Shown: positions 1-11,501 of the stretch, piece by piece
Layout of the letters: the number at the start of each line of letters is the position of its first letter
Numbering within the stretch: position 1 is the first letter of the stretch
NCBI GenBank assembly: GCA_014904845.1
Contig: MU119301.1
Location: forward strand, 62,001-126,000
Length of the DNA: 64,000 nucleotides
Direction: 5' to 3'
From: Acephala macrosclerotiorum
Taxonomy: Eukaryota; Ascomycota; Leotiomycetes; Helotiales; Mollisiaceae
Position numbers and translations under genes: made by a program
Notes under the pieces: generated by a model
Seen by the model: only the letters and a program-made list of their open reading frames with translations
Database searches by the model: none
Told to the model about the DNA's origin: nothing

Positions 1-702
1 CTCTTCCCCGCATTGCGGCGATGTCGTGCAGTCGGGGGGCCGGCGGTGAACGACACTTCGAGACCGAGGTCTCAAGGTCATGAGGCATCGTCGTACAGGG
101 CCGGCTGATAAAGACGATGGCTGGAGACAGTCCTTCGCGCCCAGTCTTGCCTATGAAGGAACGTCGCACTCGGTCATAGGGCGACACGCTCTTCTAGACA
201 ATATGAGAGGAATGAGAAGCCTAGCGGCAAATGTCTGCGCCGCCCCAGAGTTGCACTTTCTCAGACATTGGGCGAACTTCCCAATTGCTTCCTTTTCTCT
301 GCTGAGATGGGAAGACGGTCGCACCTCCTCTGAAACATCTCAACATCGATATCCGTCGGCATCTCCGACTCGGAATACTGGACATGATACAAAGTTGTAC
401 AAACATGAGAAAGAGGTTTCGGTATGGCTTGCAGCTGAGTAACATGACCTCCTCTTGTGGCTCGCTGTGATTGGTCCTTGACCACCTAACGCGTTTCTCG
501 GCGCGTAGCGGTACGTACCTCGAGCTCCCTGCCCCTCTTTCAGCTGAACGTCTCAGTACAGCCGCAATAACGTCGCCCTTCGGTTCGCTGAGACATCAAA
601 TCTTGGTGAGGATATGCTGATCATTCGTCACGACAACGGCTGTGCCAACCTGCTGAGCTTAATTTAGCGACCAAAGGTCACTCGACCGGGCATCCGGCGG
701 CT
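1..702. other. Intergenic, upstream of the HET relic
   Basis: No gene seen. An open frame at 80-442 (+) has no recognisable domain or splice structure and overlaps equally long frames on the other strand, as expected by chance. Confidence 0.4.
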
Positions 703-3670
703 ATGGAATATTTGCCACCCGTCACAGAACCTCATGATCCCATATTTGTTCCGTATATCGGAGATCGCGAGTATGACAGACTAGAATTTGTCTCCTATCC
801 CGCTCGAAGAGGATTCAACCTTGATCAGCTACTCCAAGGCCACTTTCAAGGCCACACCGCGGATGAGATCGCGTCGTTTCTTCAGGTCTAGCCGTACTTT
901 AGGTTCATACATGAATTCCTTGGTGTAAAAGCACAGAAAGAAGGCTTTGTGCGCTCTAATGATGAAGGACGAAGTGGATTACGACAGCGAAGCTCCCTGG
1001 GATTCTACATGTTCTTCATCAAGGAGTCGTGGCGGAAAGGTCTCTTCCTGAGTACACTGAAGAATATGTCAGGAACCGAAATCAAGGCCTTGCTGATTGT
1101 CTGAGTCTTGAATATCATGTGTAGGAAGAGCTTTCCAGACAGCCAGCTAATCCGCTGCCACCAAAAATCGCATTAAGTATTCAAGTGCTTGCAATAACAT
1201 TACAAGTTGGAGCGACTCGGCTTTTGATGAGCAATGCAGCTGGTCGGCTTGCGTACAGGAATCAAGCACCTTGGGAGAAAGAGCTTCATTTCAGACTTAC
1301 TCGCAGTCCGTTCCTCACAGACCGGATGGTTAAGCAAGGCTGGTGTCCAATCGTCATAGACCAGATTCGAGCTTGGTATAATGTTGTAGGTCAGTATTAT
1401 GCCAGCCTACTTAGTCCATCGTTGAAGAAGCTCGATCATAGTATCTGTACTGAAGATGATGAAGACTGCAACCTCCCTGTCGCCTTGCGCGAAATTTGGC
1501 TGACAAGACGATGAGCAGTTGGACTGATGGTTGGGGTAATCCTGATTCGGTACGTAGCCCATTCGTCCCTTCCACCTTTCATCGCAAATCGAACTCGAAA
1601 GATCAGCAACGAGTCCTTGCACCCGTCTTGACAAGATAAGCTGTAGCAAATCAAGTTCGGAAGAGATGTCTGCACGAGCATGCCTTCACTCAATTGCCGT
1701 CTGCACCAATCGCAATGAAAGTCGGCGCATCTCGAGATGAGTTTTGAGAGCAAACGTGACGTCAAGAAGAGAGTAAGAGAGAAACCGAGGGTAGAGGATC
1801 CGAGGGGGGACTTAGCGATGCTTCTTCTCGAAAAGTGAAAGAAGCCCTCATCACCACAGTCCACTCCTTCCTCTCCAGTAGAGATGATCCTAAACGCACT
1901 GACTGAACTCAACTGAATATCTTTGTCTAACAGAATTCTCTACCGCTGTGTCGTGTCAAGAAGTTTGTTTCGGCCATCACGGCAAGTTATGATATGCCCG
2001 ACTTCGGCCTCACCTGGTCAGACCCTACCTGGTCAGACCCTGAGAACGTCAAGTTCTATCGACACGAAAGGCATGAGAGGGTCTTCTTTTGGATGGGCAC
2101 ACTCTGTGTGCCGCGCGGTCCAAAGCATATTCATGCTAGAGCAAGTGAGTGCCTTCTGTTCCACTACTAGGCAGCGGTCGGTCGTAGCAGATTGGATGGT
2201 TTAATATCGCCGTTGGCATTCATTATCACTCGTACGTGCTGGGGAAGGCCATTTTCGTCCTGACAATATATCATTCGGTCTGGACAATACGATCATATTT
2301 TGCGGCCTCTGCATTCTACTTCAAGATCTCCATTTCAGCTTACTAGAATAGAAGCAAATAATATGCTGATACCTTGTGGTCATGCAGATGCGCGAAGTAT
2401 ACACACATGCGGAACGAGTGCTGGTATTTGATGCAGACCTCATGGCTTCTACGGCCGAAGCAAGCTACGAAGAGCTCAACATGCGAATACCATGCTCGCG
2501 ATGGATACGCCGTTTGTGGACATTGCAAGAAGCTGTTCTAGCTAAAAGGTTGATATATCAGTTCAAGGAACACTGCCATATATGTTCATGACTTCATCAT
2601 TGAACTGGATGGCAAGAAGGAAAGATCTTGATCTGAATTACTATAATACGGTTGGGTGGGATTGCGATACGACGTTCCATATGTACAGTCAGATGCAAGG
2701 AGAAAGCTTAATGGATTTCATGTGGAAGCTTATGATCACTGATCGAGCTGTAACTGTCGAATCCGATCAGGCGATCTGCGGTGCGATTTGATGAACTTTG
2801 ATATGAAGGAGTTGATGGAGGTACGCATGTCCAACACTTAGCACTTCTCCAGCTAGATTTGAACTGTGTCGATCAAGACTGACCACTGTGCAGAGTCCTA
2901 TCTCAGATCGAATGAAGATCTTTTGGAAATTGCACAAAAACACGATGCCCGTCTCTATCTTGTTCGTCCCTAGTCCTTGACCGAGAGAACGTGGCTTCCG
3001 TTGGGCACCTTCAACATTCCTTCCTTGCCAAAGCGTTGGCATGCGAATAAGGGAAACAGGAACTGTCACCGATGATGGATTCCGCATCAAACTCCCATCT
3101 TATTCCTGTTTTACCATTATACCCCTGCCAACCAAGATCACCGAAGCTATCATCCCGTGTATACTTGATGGTTACAAATACTATGTCAAGAAAAGTCCAG
3201 TCAAGAGGAACACCTCATGGGAAGACCTCGAGCTCCATACGAAGAGCAACTTGGCACTCGTCATTGAGTAAGTCACCCTTTCTTGACTGATATCCAACGA
3301 TTCCTAGCTTCAGGATTCCGTTTCCAAAATTGGTCAAGATATCCCGCTCTCCAGTCAGTTGACTTGACCAGACTGAGCGTCAATCAAGGGAACTGTCTTG
3401 CGGGACTTTGATGTTCCACTTGAGAGTGTTCATTTCGGAAATCAATTATCTTCTTTCCATCTCGGACGCCCCATCCTGACAGTCCGCAGATTACTTCCCC
3501 GGCAGGTAAATGATCGGCACTTGTTCGATGGCTCAAGAGCAGGTTTGGTATCGATCAAACGGGTCGAAAACGGAATACTCTTTGCAAAATACTTGAATCT
3601 TGTGAGTGTTGTACGAGAAGGTCAACTTTCCGCAACTTTCCCACACATCCGTGGACCACGGGAGAACTAG
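703..3670 (+). pseudogene. Decayed HET-domain (heterokaryon incompatibility) gene
   Basis: Pieces of a long fungal HET-domain protein follow each other in the right order but in different frames. 703-891 gives the N-terminus (MEYLPPV... DREYDRLEF ... GHFQGH). A TAG at 889 stands where relatives have Trp, and the same frame resumes (FIHEFLGVKAQ, FVRSNDEG) to a TGA near 1100. After a frameshift, 1125-1514 gives LSIQVLAITLQVGATRL and QGWCPIVIDQ. 1985-2144 gives FFWMGTLCVPRG, followed by a GTGAGT donor. 2388-2590 gives MREVYTHAERVLVFDADL and LWTLQEAVLAKRL, both HET hallmarks. 2582-2787 continues (DFMWKLMITDRAV), shifts frame at about 2788, has a probable intron 2821-2893, then an in-frame TGA at 2978 before GFRWAPSTFLP. 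3398-3670 holds the C-terminal part (SIKRVENGILFAKYL). HET proteins trigger cell death after fusion of incompatible strains; this copy cannot make a full protein. End points are approximate. Confidence 0.82.
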
Positions 3671-5317
3671 AGCACGGAAGCAGAGAGCCATGCCAAGCGG
3701 AATGGACGAAATCAGAGTCAGATTGGTGCCTCGTGTGAGGGTTCGGGTTGATCCTCGATCATCGTCGTGGTCAGCCCTTATGATTCAAATCGAACTTTAA
3801 TCGTCCGAAGCGCTTCCGAAGCAAAGAAAGAAGTTGGGGGTAGTTGGCCCTATTGATGCGGTGAGGAGTCAAGGCAATTCAACCCCTTATTGCATGCAGG
3901 GATTAACCGCTTGTCCTCTCGCCAAATTCTCGCTCAGAGATTGGGCAGCCAATAGCTCTCGGCTTGCTGATTTCGGGAGCACGTGGTGCGATTTGCTTAC
4001 TGCTCTTCCGAATCCTTCAAGAAGTATCGTTACATCCTGTATTTTTCTCTTCTTCTCGGTGATCAGCAATGTAAAACAACCACTCTTTCCAAATACGGTT
4101 CTGATCAGCTCTGCCACCGTGTTACCTCGTTTATACCGAGTAGTCATTCTCTCTTACTCTCGAGCCCTCACCCCCGAGGATTTTCTCTAAGGATGGATCA
4201 CGACATCCATCATAGCAGCCCTGCCCCTGAAAACGTATTGCCTACACTCCGACAGAGTTGTCAATGACTTCTTTCACCGGAGCACAACATACAGTTAAAT
4301 ATCCCGTGCTGGGATAGAGATCGGTCATCTGCACGCCAGGATATCCCTTCGGGTGGAAAAAGCAGATAGGATCTATGGAGGGATTCGAGGAGCTGCTGAA
4401 TCTCATCATCTGTACCACGTGACACGACATAATCCCCTCATAGAACCAGAGGAAATCAACTCGTCATGAAGATAAGATCTACCCAATGAGCAGAAAAAAG
4501 AAAAAAGAAAAAAGGAATCTTCAGGCCAGCATTACAGCCCTCGGTACCGTTGTCGAAAACGGACGTCGTGGTACCTTGAGCGCTGGAAACGAATCGGAGA
4601 CTCTGAAGGACGTGGTCAGGCGGCCAGAAAGACAGAGCATCTAATTCTGGGATTGGGTTGAAAGGGTTTTGATATCACCGTATCATACGTGATAAAGCAG
4701 TTGCGATACTACCTGACCTAGGGGAAAAGGAGAAATCAAGATCCCGCTGCCGTGTGCTTGCCATCCCATCCTGGCTGGGAATACGGACTGAGGGCTGGCG
4801 CTGCATTCTGTACCACGAGGCTGCCATGCTGGACCTCTCTGCGTGCGAAATGAGCATGCACGTGTGGGTCTTGTGTTTCTAGCACTAATGGAAGCAAGAT
4901 GGGAATTTCGCAAAAGCAGGGAAGCGGAGCCTGACAAGTGCAGAAAAGGAGACATGGGATTGTTCTTTGTATAATCGATTTTTCGATATTGGTCATCCTT
5001 TTCTGTGTATGTTGAGATGAGAGATACAGATATTGCCGCTACAAGTATAACTCAAACAGATGGAAGCGATTGACAAGACGAGAATAAGACCGAAGCGCCA
5101 TGTCCTGCTCACCGCTCCGTACATGATTTCCTGCTCTCTACCCCAGATCCTGATGCTGCCCAACTCAAAACTCCCAAACGATAGGCCAAAACAAAAGTGA
5201 ATGAAAGAATGCCTCCCATCCCCGGATATCGAACTCTGTTGTCAAACTCCAATCACACCTCTGCGGAACCCCCGCCTACCAAATCAACACTGCCATGTAT
5301 GTGATGGCAAACTTCCA
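3671..5317. other. Intergenic, no gene recognised
   Basis: Short open frames occur on both strands (for example 3834-4190 + and 4683-4955 -), but none has a recognisable motif and they overlap each other. A purine-rich run of A and AG tracts lies near 4493-4515. Confidence 0.4.
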
Positions 5318-5684
5318 TTAGTGTCGAGTCTTAGAACCCTGGGTCTGACGACTATGGCCATGACCATGGCGTTTGCTTCCGCTGCTGTCAGCATGGCTGC
5401 CATAGGTGCTGCGGTGGCCAGGGGTAGCGAGTGAAGCAGATGGTTGACATCCTTGTGGACAAGCAGCTTTGTAAACTAGAGAGCCATTGCATGTTGAGCA
5501 CGGTTCTCTACTGTAGAACTCGTTAGTCGCCAGTATGAACAAAACGTGGAAAATTGAGTATTGAGTTTAACAGATAGATCGGTAAAACTTACTTTCTATA
5601 AGTGCCACATTCACACTTTATAAACACGACTCCTTCGTTACAGTCGCTGATGCAAGGGGCTTTTTGGTATGTAGTGTGCGACAT
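5318..5684 (-). CDS. Small spliced Cys/His-rich protein, unknown function
   Basis: I do not recognise this gene. Exon 1 runs 5684-5593, the intron 5592-5511 (82 bases), exon 2 5510-5318. The intron has a GTAAGT donor, an ideal GACTAAC branch site and a CTACAG acceptor, and splicing joins two frames that otherwise stop. The product is 94 residues without a signal peptide or membrane segment. Residues 11-52 hold eight cysteines in four pairs: CISDC, CEC, CSTC and CPQGC, a spacing that would suit one or two zinc sites. The last 40 residues are polar and end in a His/Arg-rich tail (KRHGHGHSRQTQ). Cysteines on both sides of the junction complete the pattern, which supports the splice. A secreted Cys-rich effector is less likely because no leader is present. 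The gene stands alone, over 1.5 kb from its neighbours. Confidence 0.55.
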
Positions 5685-7991
5685 TGTAGCTAGCTGCGAC
5701 GGATATGTAGGAAATGAAACGAGGGCTTGATGGCGCTTGTTGCTCAGAGGCCGACGGTGTGCCTTCAGAAAGAAAAAGTGTCCGACGTGACAATGTACAT
5801 AGATCTTTGGCTGGTGTCTTCAATGAAAATATGTCTTGACCCTTAAGATCTGACTTTGAAACTCTCACTCGTCGTGGGAGTGTGGTCGAATTTATACTCT
5901 TCCCCATCCTCTCACACTCCAACCCAGAGCATCTAATCTTGGAACATGGGCTGACTCGGCAATGGCCACAGATCATGAACTCCGTTATTGGGTAGTTCAA
6001 ACTCTCATCAGAGAAACTCCGCAAAAGATGTCTCACCGCCTCGGATCCCAAAGACTAACATTGTGCACGATTAGAGCGCCAGCTGCCAGAACTGCGGGAG
6101 CCATATTGAAGTGATCTGGTGATATGATACTCGACCTGTGGATGGCACCACCGCATCCCACTGCTATGGCACCGTGTATCCCGAGGGAACGGAAAAGAAG
6201 ATAATCCGGGGGAGATCATGTACTAGAATTCGATGTTTATAGAATCGATACGACCGCAGTCGTGGCCGACGGTGTGTCACTCCAAGCCATGTCCGTATGC
6301 TTCCACAAGGCTAAGCACCGCACGTCAAAGGGCCGCATTGGCCAATTTCACGCGGAGGGTCCAAATTGACGGGAGGAAGTAAGGCCTCTTTGTCTACTTG
6401 AGTGCTGAGCATACGAATCGTTGTGAGTACCGTCTGTCGCTGATACTGGGACGCTATATCGATCGGAGTATCATCGCCGCTTGCAATCTTGAAGATGGTT
6501 GGACGCTAACCAGCCCAATAGCAGTGACAATAGAATGGTAAGATGGCTCAATGCACATGCATGTTGCCGTGTGTGGAAGCGTTCTGGTAGGTTCGACGTT
6601 GAAGAAAGAGGTGTGGACTCGCTGGCATCAAGGCGAATTGCTTGGGAGCACAGCATAAGCGAAGCTGTCGCGCAATGCACGCAAGAAACCTCTATCTGAA
6701 AGTAAGACACCAGAGACCACACCTTCCTTAGTGAAGATGTGTTGTTCGTGTACAAAACAAGAAGGTGCTTGGTTTCGGGAAGAGTGATCCCCACGTTGAT
6801 CGCCATACTGTTCAAGTGATTTCAGATCGGTGACATTGAGGTCCAAGAAATCAAGGCATCTGACTTCACGGCATTTCCGCTCTTGATGCTCAGCCCATTC
6901 GAGCTGAAAACACAAACTCCTTGTGTCCTAATAAAGTTGAGATTTGCGTATGAAAATAACTTCAAAACTGCCAACTCGAGACGGGTACCACGACGGGACA
7001 AGGCTCAGCCCAAGCACACGGTGGAAGCTTCCACGTTCGAGGTGTACTTCTAGGGTCCTTTAGCGTCGCACACTCGTGCTGCGCTGCTCGTGTGCATTAT
7101 CTACAACCAGAGGGGTAATATGATGTATCAGACGTCAGGCCGTAGGCCTCATCCGAGGTATCTCTGACCGACGCAGGAGAAAAGAAGCTCGAGATTGCGA
7201 ATCTGATCTCTCAGGTGTCGTTACAGCAATTGCCATGCCTCATTTTCTCACCGCCGACGGTAAGGTGCTGCTCGGATTCAGTGAGTAACAACACGACAAT
7301 TCTTGGTGGTGGCATCATAACCACGTGGGAGAGTAACAAAATGGACTTGAGAAGCACTTGCTCAAAACTTGATCTTGACAATACTGGGATTGAAGAAAGC
7401 TAATGTGGGACCTGGGTATGCCTGGCTGCAGCCATCTGTGGAGCTCGACATAAGTGTTTCTCCTTGAAAGAACGGACCTGAACGGCGATGTAGACCCAAG
7501 TGGCGCCACGAGCCCAAGGACAGTGAATGATATGTGCAGGAATCGTTGAGCCAACTGTTGGCCCCAGGCGGTCTCTGCAAATCTTGTGCTTTCGGCGTTC
7601 CTCCACGCATTGTTAGCATCAAACCCTGAGGATGCCCACGGCAGTGTTCGTAGCACGCGCTATGCATCTCGGAGTATTATCGTACGATTTTGAGACAGGG
7701 ACCGCCGATGTAATCTAAGGAAGTATTTATTGCTGCCACTAAGGCCTACAAGAGCGAGCAGAAAGCATCGAGGCCGTTGCACAAAGTTGGTCCTGCGCCG
7801 CCCTTTGATAGCGCCGAAATGCAAGAAGAAAACATGTTGACCAGCCTGCCAAAGCACCTTACCCATGACTCCTATCCCTATAACGACAATCGATTCCGCA
7901 AACCAATCCGTAACATGTATTCCGATAAAGCCCCGAGACGAGGGAGACATTTTGTGTCAGGCGCACAGAAACTGAGACATCGTATTCGATA
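5685..7991. other. Intergenic, no gene recognised
   Basis: Overlapping short frames on both strands (6471-6915 -, 7315-7667 -) carry no domain, leader or convincing splice signals. Part of the region is presumably the 3' flank of the FHA gene. Confidence 0.4.
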
Positions 7992-10443
7992 TCACAGAAA
8001 GTCTGGTGCCGTTGCGACCAAAACGGTGAACAGGCCGGCGCCAACAGCGACTCCTCCAAGAGCAGCATAGCCGACATTCTCCAACAACTTCTTGATTCTC
8101 TTGGTTGGCCGGCCCTCAGAAACAACAGCGTTACTAGAGACTGGCTGAGCAATCACAGTCTCTGCAGCAACTTCAGCCTCAGTGGGGATGATATCAGTAG
8201 CAACCTTAGAGGGGTTCGATGATGAAGAGGACTTGGCCCATATTCTGAGCTCTTTGTCGGTAGCATCCGAGATCTCGTCGGCCTTGCGCTTGAGTCTAAG
8301 AGGGCGCTGAGGTGTTGCCGAAGTATCAATGATGTCGTTAATCTTGATTCCGCGAGAATTGAGTTGGGCCGGAGTGATAGGAGGCGTTGAACTCTTACTG
8401 ACACTGAAGCTGTACGCACTGGTCATGTCAAGCGGTGGACTGGGAGTGCGAGCCGGAATTGGGTTTTCGTCGGGCTTGTCGAGGAATGAGCATGGCTCAC
8501 GAGTTGGGAAAGCTGGCTTAGGAAGGGAAGTAAACTTTGAGTTGCTGCCGAAACCGCTCCCGAAACCGAAACCTACACGACGAACATTTTGGCTACCGGC
8601 AGGGACAGAAGTGGCCGGAGTGAATGAATAACCAAAACCTGAATTTCTCGGCAATTTGAAAGGAGGCGAGCTTGCTGATGGACCATCGAAGTTCAGCTTA
8701 GGCTTCTTTGCCTCCTCGTTGAATTTTGCTTTGTTGGCCTCGCGAGCCTCGAAGAAAGCACTTTTGCCGGTCTTGTCACCCAATATTTGGGCGGTGGACT
8801 TGCCAAATGTTCCAACCTCACAAACCCCTGTTGGGTACGTATTTTGTTGTGGTGGAATGGCACTCTTCACCATAGCAGCATCGGAAGGGCTTGGTTGTCG
8901 CATACTGGGATAGGATATACCAAGCTTGTCTCCAGTAAAGACTTGCTGGGTTGCGTATGATGCGGAGTGTTCCGTAGCTAAATGCAAAGGAGGGATACTT
9001 GCTTGGGTCGTTGTTGGTGCGGTAGCGGATTCTGCATTTTCAATTTCCGCGACGAGGGAAGGAATGTCCACAGCCTCAGAATCATGCTCGGGTTCAGAAT
9101 CGGGCTCATTCTCAGAGTCTAAACGAGCGTCATTCTCGAGAAGACCATCGTCGAAAAGAGCTCGGAGACCCGCTTCTCCGGCTTCTGAAAGACCCAGGTC
9201 ACTTTCGTTGTCGTCGTCTTCGTCGTCGGCAACACTCTCAGGGAATTGAGTTCGGGTCCGGATATCCGAGAGGAGTATGGTGGGACTATCATGGGTTGCT
9301 TGAGCGAAGCGAATGATGTTGCTAGCAGCAGGAGCCTCTTCTACGTCCGCATCGGAATAGTCGTGAACACTTTCGATGTCGTATGTATCGATGGCTATAT
9401 CTTCAGACTCATCTTCCGAATCTTCTGAAGCGTCAGAGAGCTCTTGCTCCAAGCAGCCATCAGAGTCTTCCGAGTCATCAGAATCGTTTGAGGCACCGTT
9501 TGATAGCTCTGAGGAGTCGGATGAGAATCCGCCTTCTTCGTCCTCTGTCTCTACAAGAATGGGTTTGTTTCCAGCATATAAGCCAATGGCGGTAGAATCC
9601 GCGTCGTGATCAATGTCATTTGCACGACCAGCCAACATATCCATCAAGTTTTTCTCCGAGGAAGTCTCGCCTGTGAGGTCGATTTGATTAGACATAGAAA
9701 CATCTGGGGAATCATCTCGGGTTAAGTCAATAGCGTCACTGATTTTCGATACTTTCGGGGATGGAGACTCGAATGAGACATCATCTTCACTAGATTGTTG
9801 ATGTCTACCAATATTCTCGTCCTCGCTGAAGTCATAGTCTTCGCCTTCAGCGTCTTCAATGTCGGAGGATTCGGGAAAGGCGAATGTGTTGGCAGTTCTG
9901 CAACCACAGACATTAGCTGCTGCTTGAAGACGCTGGAAAGGGTACATGACACTCACTTTTTCTCAGTGAACTCGAAATTAATTCGAAAAGAACACGCCGG
10001 GAAAGTTTCCGGTCCACGCCTAACCTCCGCCCCAAATACCACGATATCGCCGTTGTTAAGGGTGGATGGCACATTACGTGGCAGTTCGATATTGTTCAAG
10101 TATGTGCCGTGCATCGAACCGATATCCTGTATGGTGATGGTCTAAGCCCTGTCAGCATAGTCCATCCAAGGACTCTCCGAACACCTACCTTATCATCTCC
10201 ATTCATGGTGAGCTGTGCATGTTCTCGAGACATGACGGGGCTGTCGAACCATGCGTTATCAACTGCGCTGAAGAGTCCCTTGCTGATACTCTTAGAGGCT
10301 CTGCCGATGGGAGCAGTAGGGGAACCAGGCTCGAGGAGGAGGATTCGTTCTGCAGGGACGACGTTGCCGTGCAAGGCAGTAAATGTGATTTTGGCTGTAT
10401 CGATGTCAGTAGGTTGATGGCGCAAATTATTTGGTGTAGCCAT
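7992..10443 (-). CDS. FHA-domain protein with acidic middle and C-terminal membrane anchor
   Basis: Exons are 10443-10189, 10141-9957 and 9897-7992, with introns of 47 and 59 bases (donors GTAGGT and GTGAGT). The spliced product is 781 residues. Residues about 45-142 form a forkhead-associated domain, with the conserved GRA near the start, SREH around the phosphothreonine pocket and DIGSMHGTYLNN after the first intron. FHA domains bind phosphothreonine peptides. Then comes a long acidic Ser/Asp/Glu-rich stretch, a disordered segment, a basic patch (RPTKRIKKL) and a final hydrophobic segment of about 20 residues ending ATAPDFL, which looks like a tail anchor. The layout recalls tail-anchored FHA proteins of the STRIPAK complex (SLMAP/Far10 type), but I see no coiled coil, so that identity is not claimed. 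The ATG at 10443 is chosen because it opens the FHA-encoding exon. It is divergent from the IFRD gene about 1 kb away. Confidence 0.85.
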
Positions 10444-11501
10444 GATGAGAAAGATAAAGCCAAGCCAGATCAGACTGCAGAAGCTCGAGAAAGTTCCGCC
10501 ATAGGCCTATGACCTTAAGTGTGGGAATAGTCTCTGGCATTTGCGGGACATGATGTCAGGCTACCATCGACTCCGGCAGCCTTGCACTTGGAGATGGGGA
10601 AAAGATGGAATAGAAAACATACCATGGGTAGCCATAGTGACTGCTCAGACTATGCAAGAAGTGTTTTCGAGTATATGAATCGTGTTGGATCCAGCCAAGT
10701 TGTTCGAAGCTGTCGAGGCGGGGTCGAGGTGAGCAAGGGCGTAATCGATACGAGCGAGTCGAAATGAAACACGATGCAGTGTCTGAGTAGGCGAGCTTCG
10801 AGGCCTCGACGAACTCGAAGAATACTGAGGAGCTTCTTGGTAGCTCACGCAGAACGAAAGTGTAGACAGTGGCGATGGTTTGTCGAGATCGAGATGAGGA
10901 TGGGGAAGAAAGAAGGAGGGGAATGGATATGGGTGATAGAAGCCAGGCTACGACGCTAAACGATAAGCGATAAAGAGCAAGAGTGACCAGGTGGTAGCGA
11001 AACGAACCACGGATTGTTATAAGAGGTAGTGAATTTATATCATTGACTCATCGTTAAATACACTTAAGTATATCAGCGAGGATAAATATCCTGGCAGGAT
11101 TTATTCGCATACTGCAATGCGTTGTAAAGATACAACTATCCTTGATCACTTCGGACTTCAAGGCTTACTTCCGCTGATCTGCATCATCCGATAGCACGTC
11201 CCTATTAAAAATTCCCTTCGACCTTGACCACGTTATTGCTTCTAGACTATAATAATCTTGCTGCTTGCCTATTTTCATCCAGTCTTATTCGAATCTCGAC
11301 TTCTTCCGCTCACAGTTCATTTGACTCCTATGACTCAACCCATGGATTTTTTATTGACAACAAGTTCTCACTATTTCTTTACGACCGAGCTGCGATAACA
11401 ATAAATCCACTTTCCTGCCCTCAAAGAAATACCCCGCACGCACTTGAACTCGACCCCTTTGTTCCGCCGAAGCTGTAGATTTCAGTTTCTAGCAAATCAT
11501 C
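10444..11501. promoter_or_regulatory. Shared upstream region of the FHA and IFRD genes
   Basis: This 1.06-kb region separates two divergent genes and should hold both promoters and 5' leaders. It includes AT-rich stretches (about 11030-11110) and pyrimidine-rich sequence before the IFRD start. A 67-residue open frame at 10848-10645 (-) lies where the FHA leader would be; I treat it as untranslated or an upstream reading frame. No specific operator was identified. Confidence 0.45.

Noticed and set aside
8329..9609. Several Ser-rich + strand frames of 60-107 codons
   Set aside because: They are antisense images of the acidic Ser/Asp/Glu-rich part of the FHA protein.
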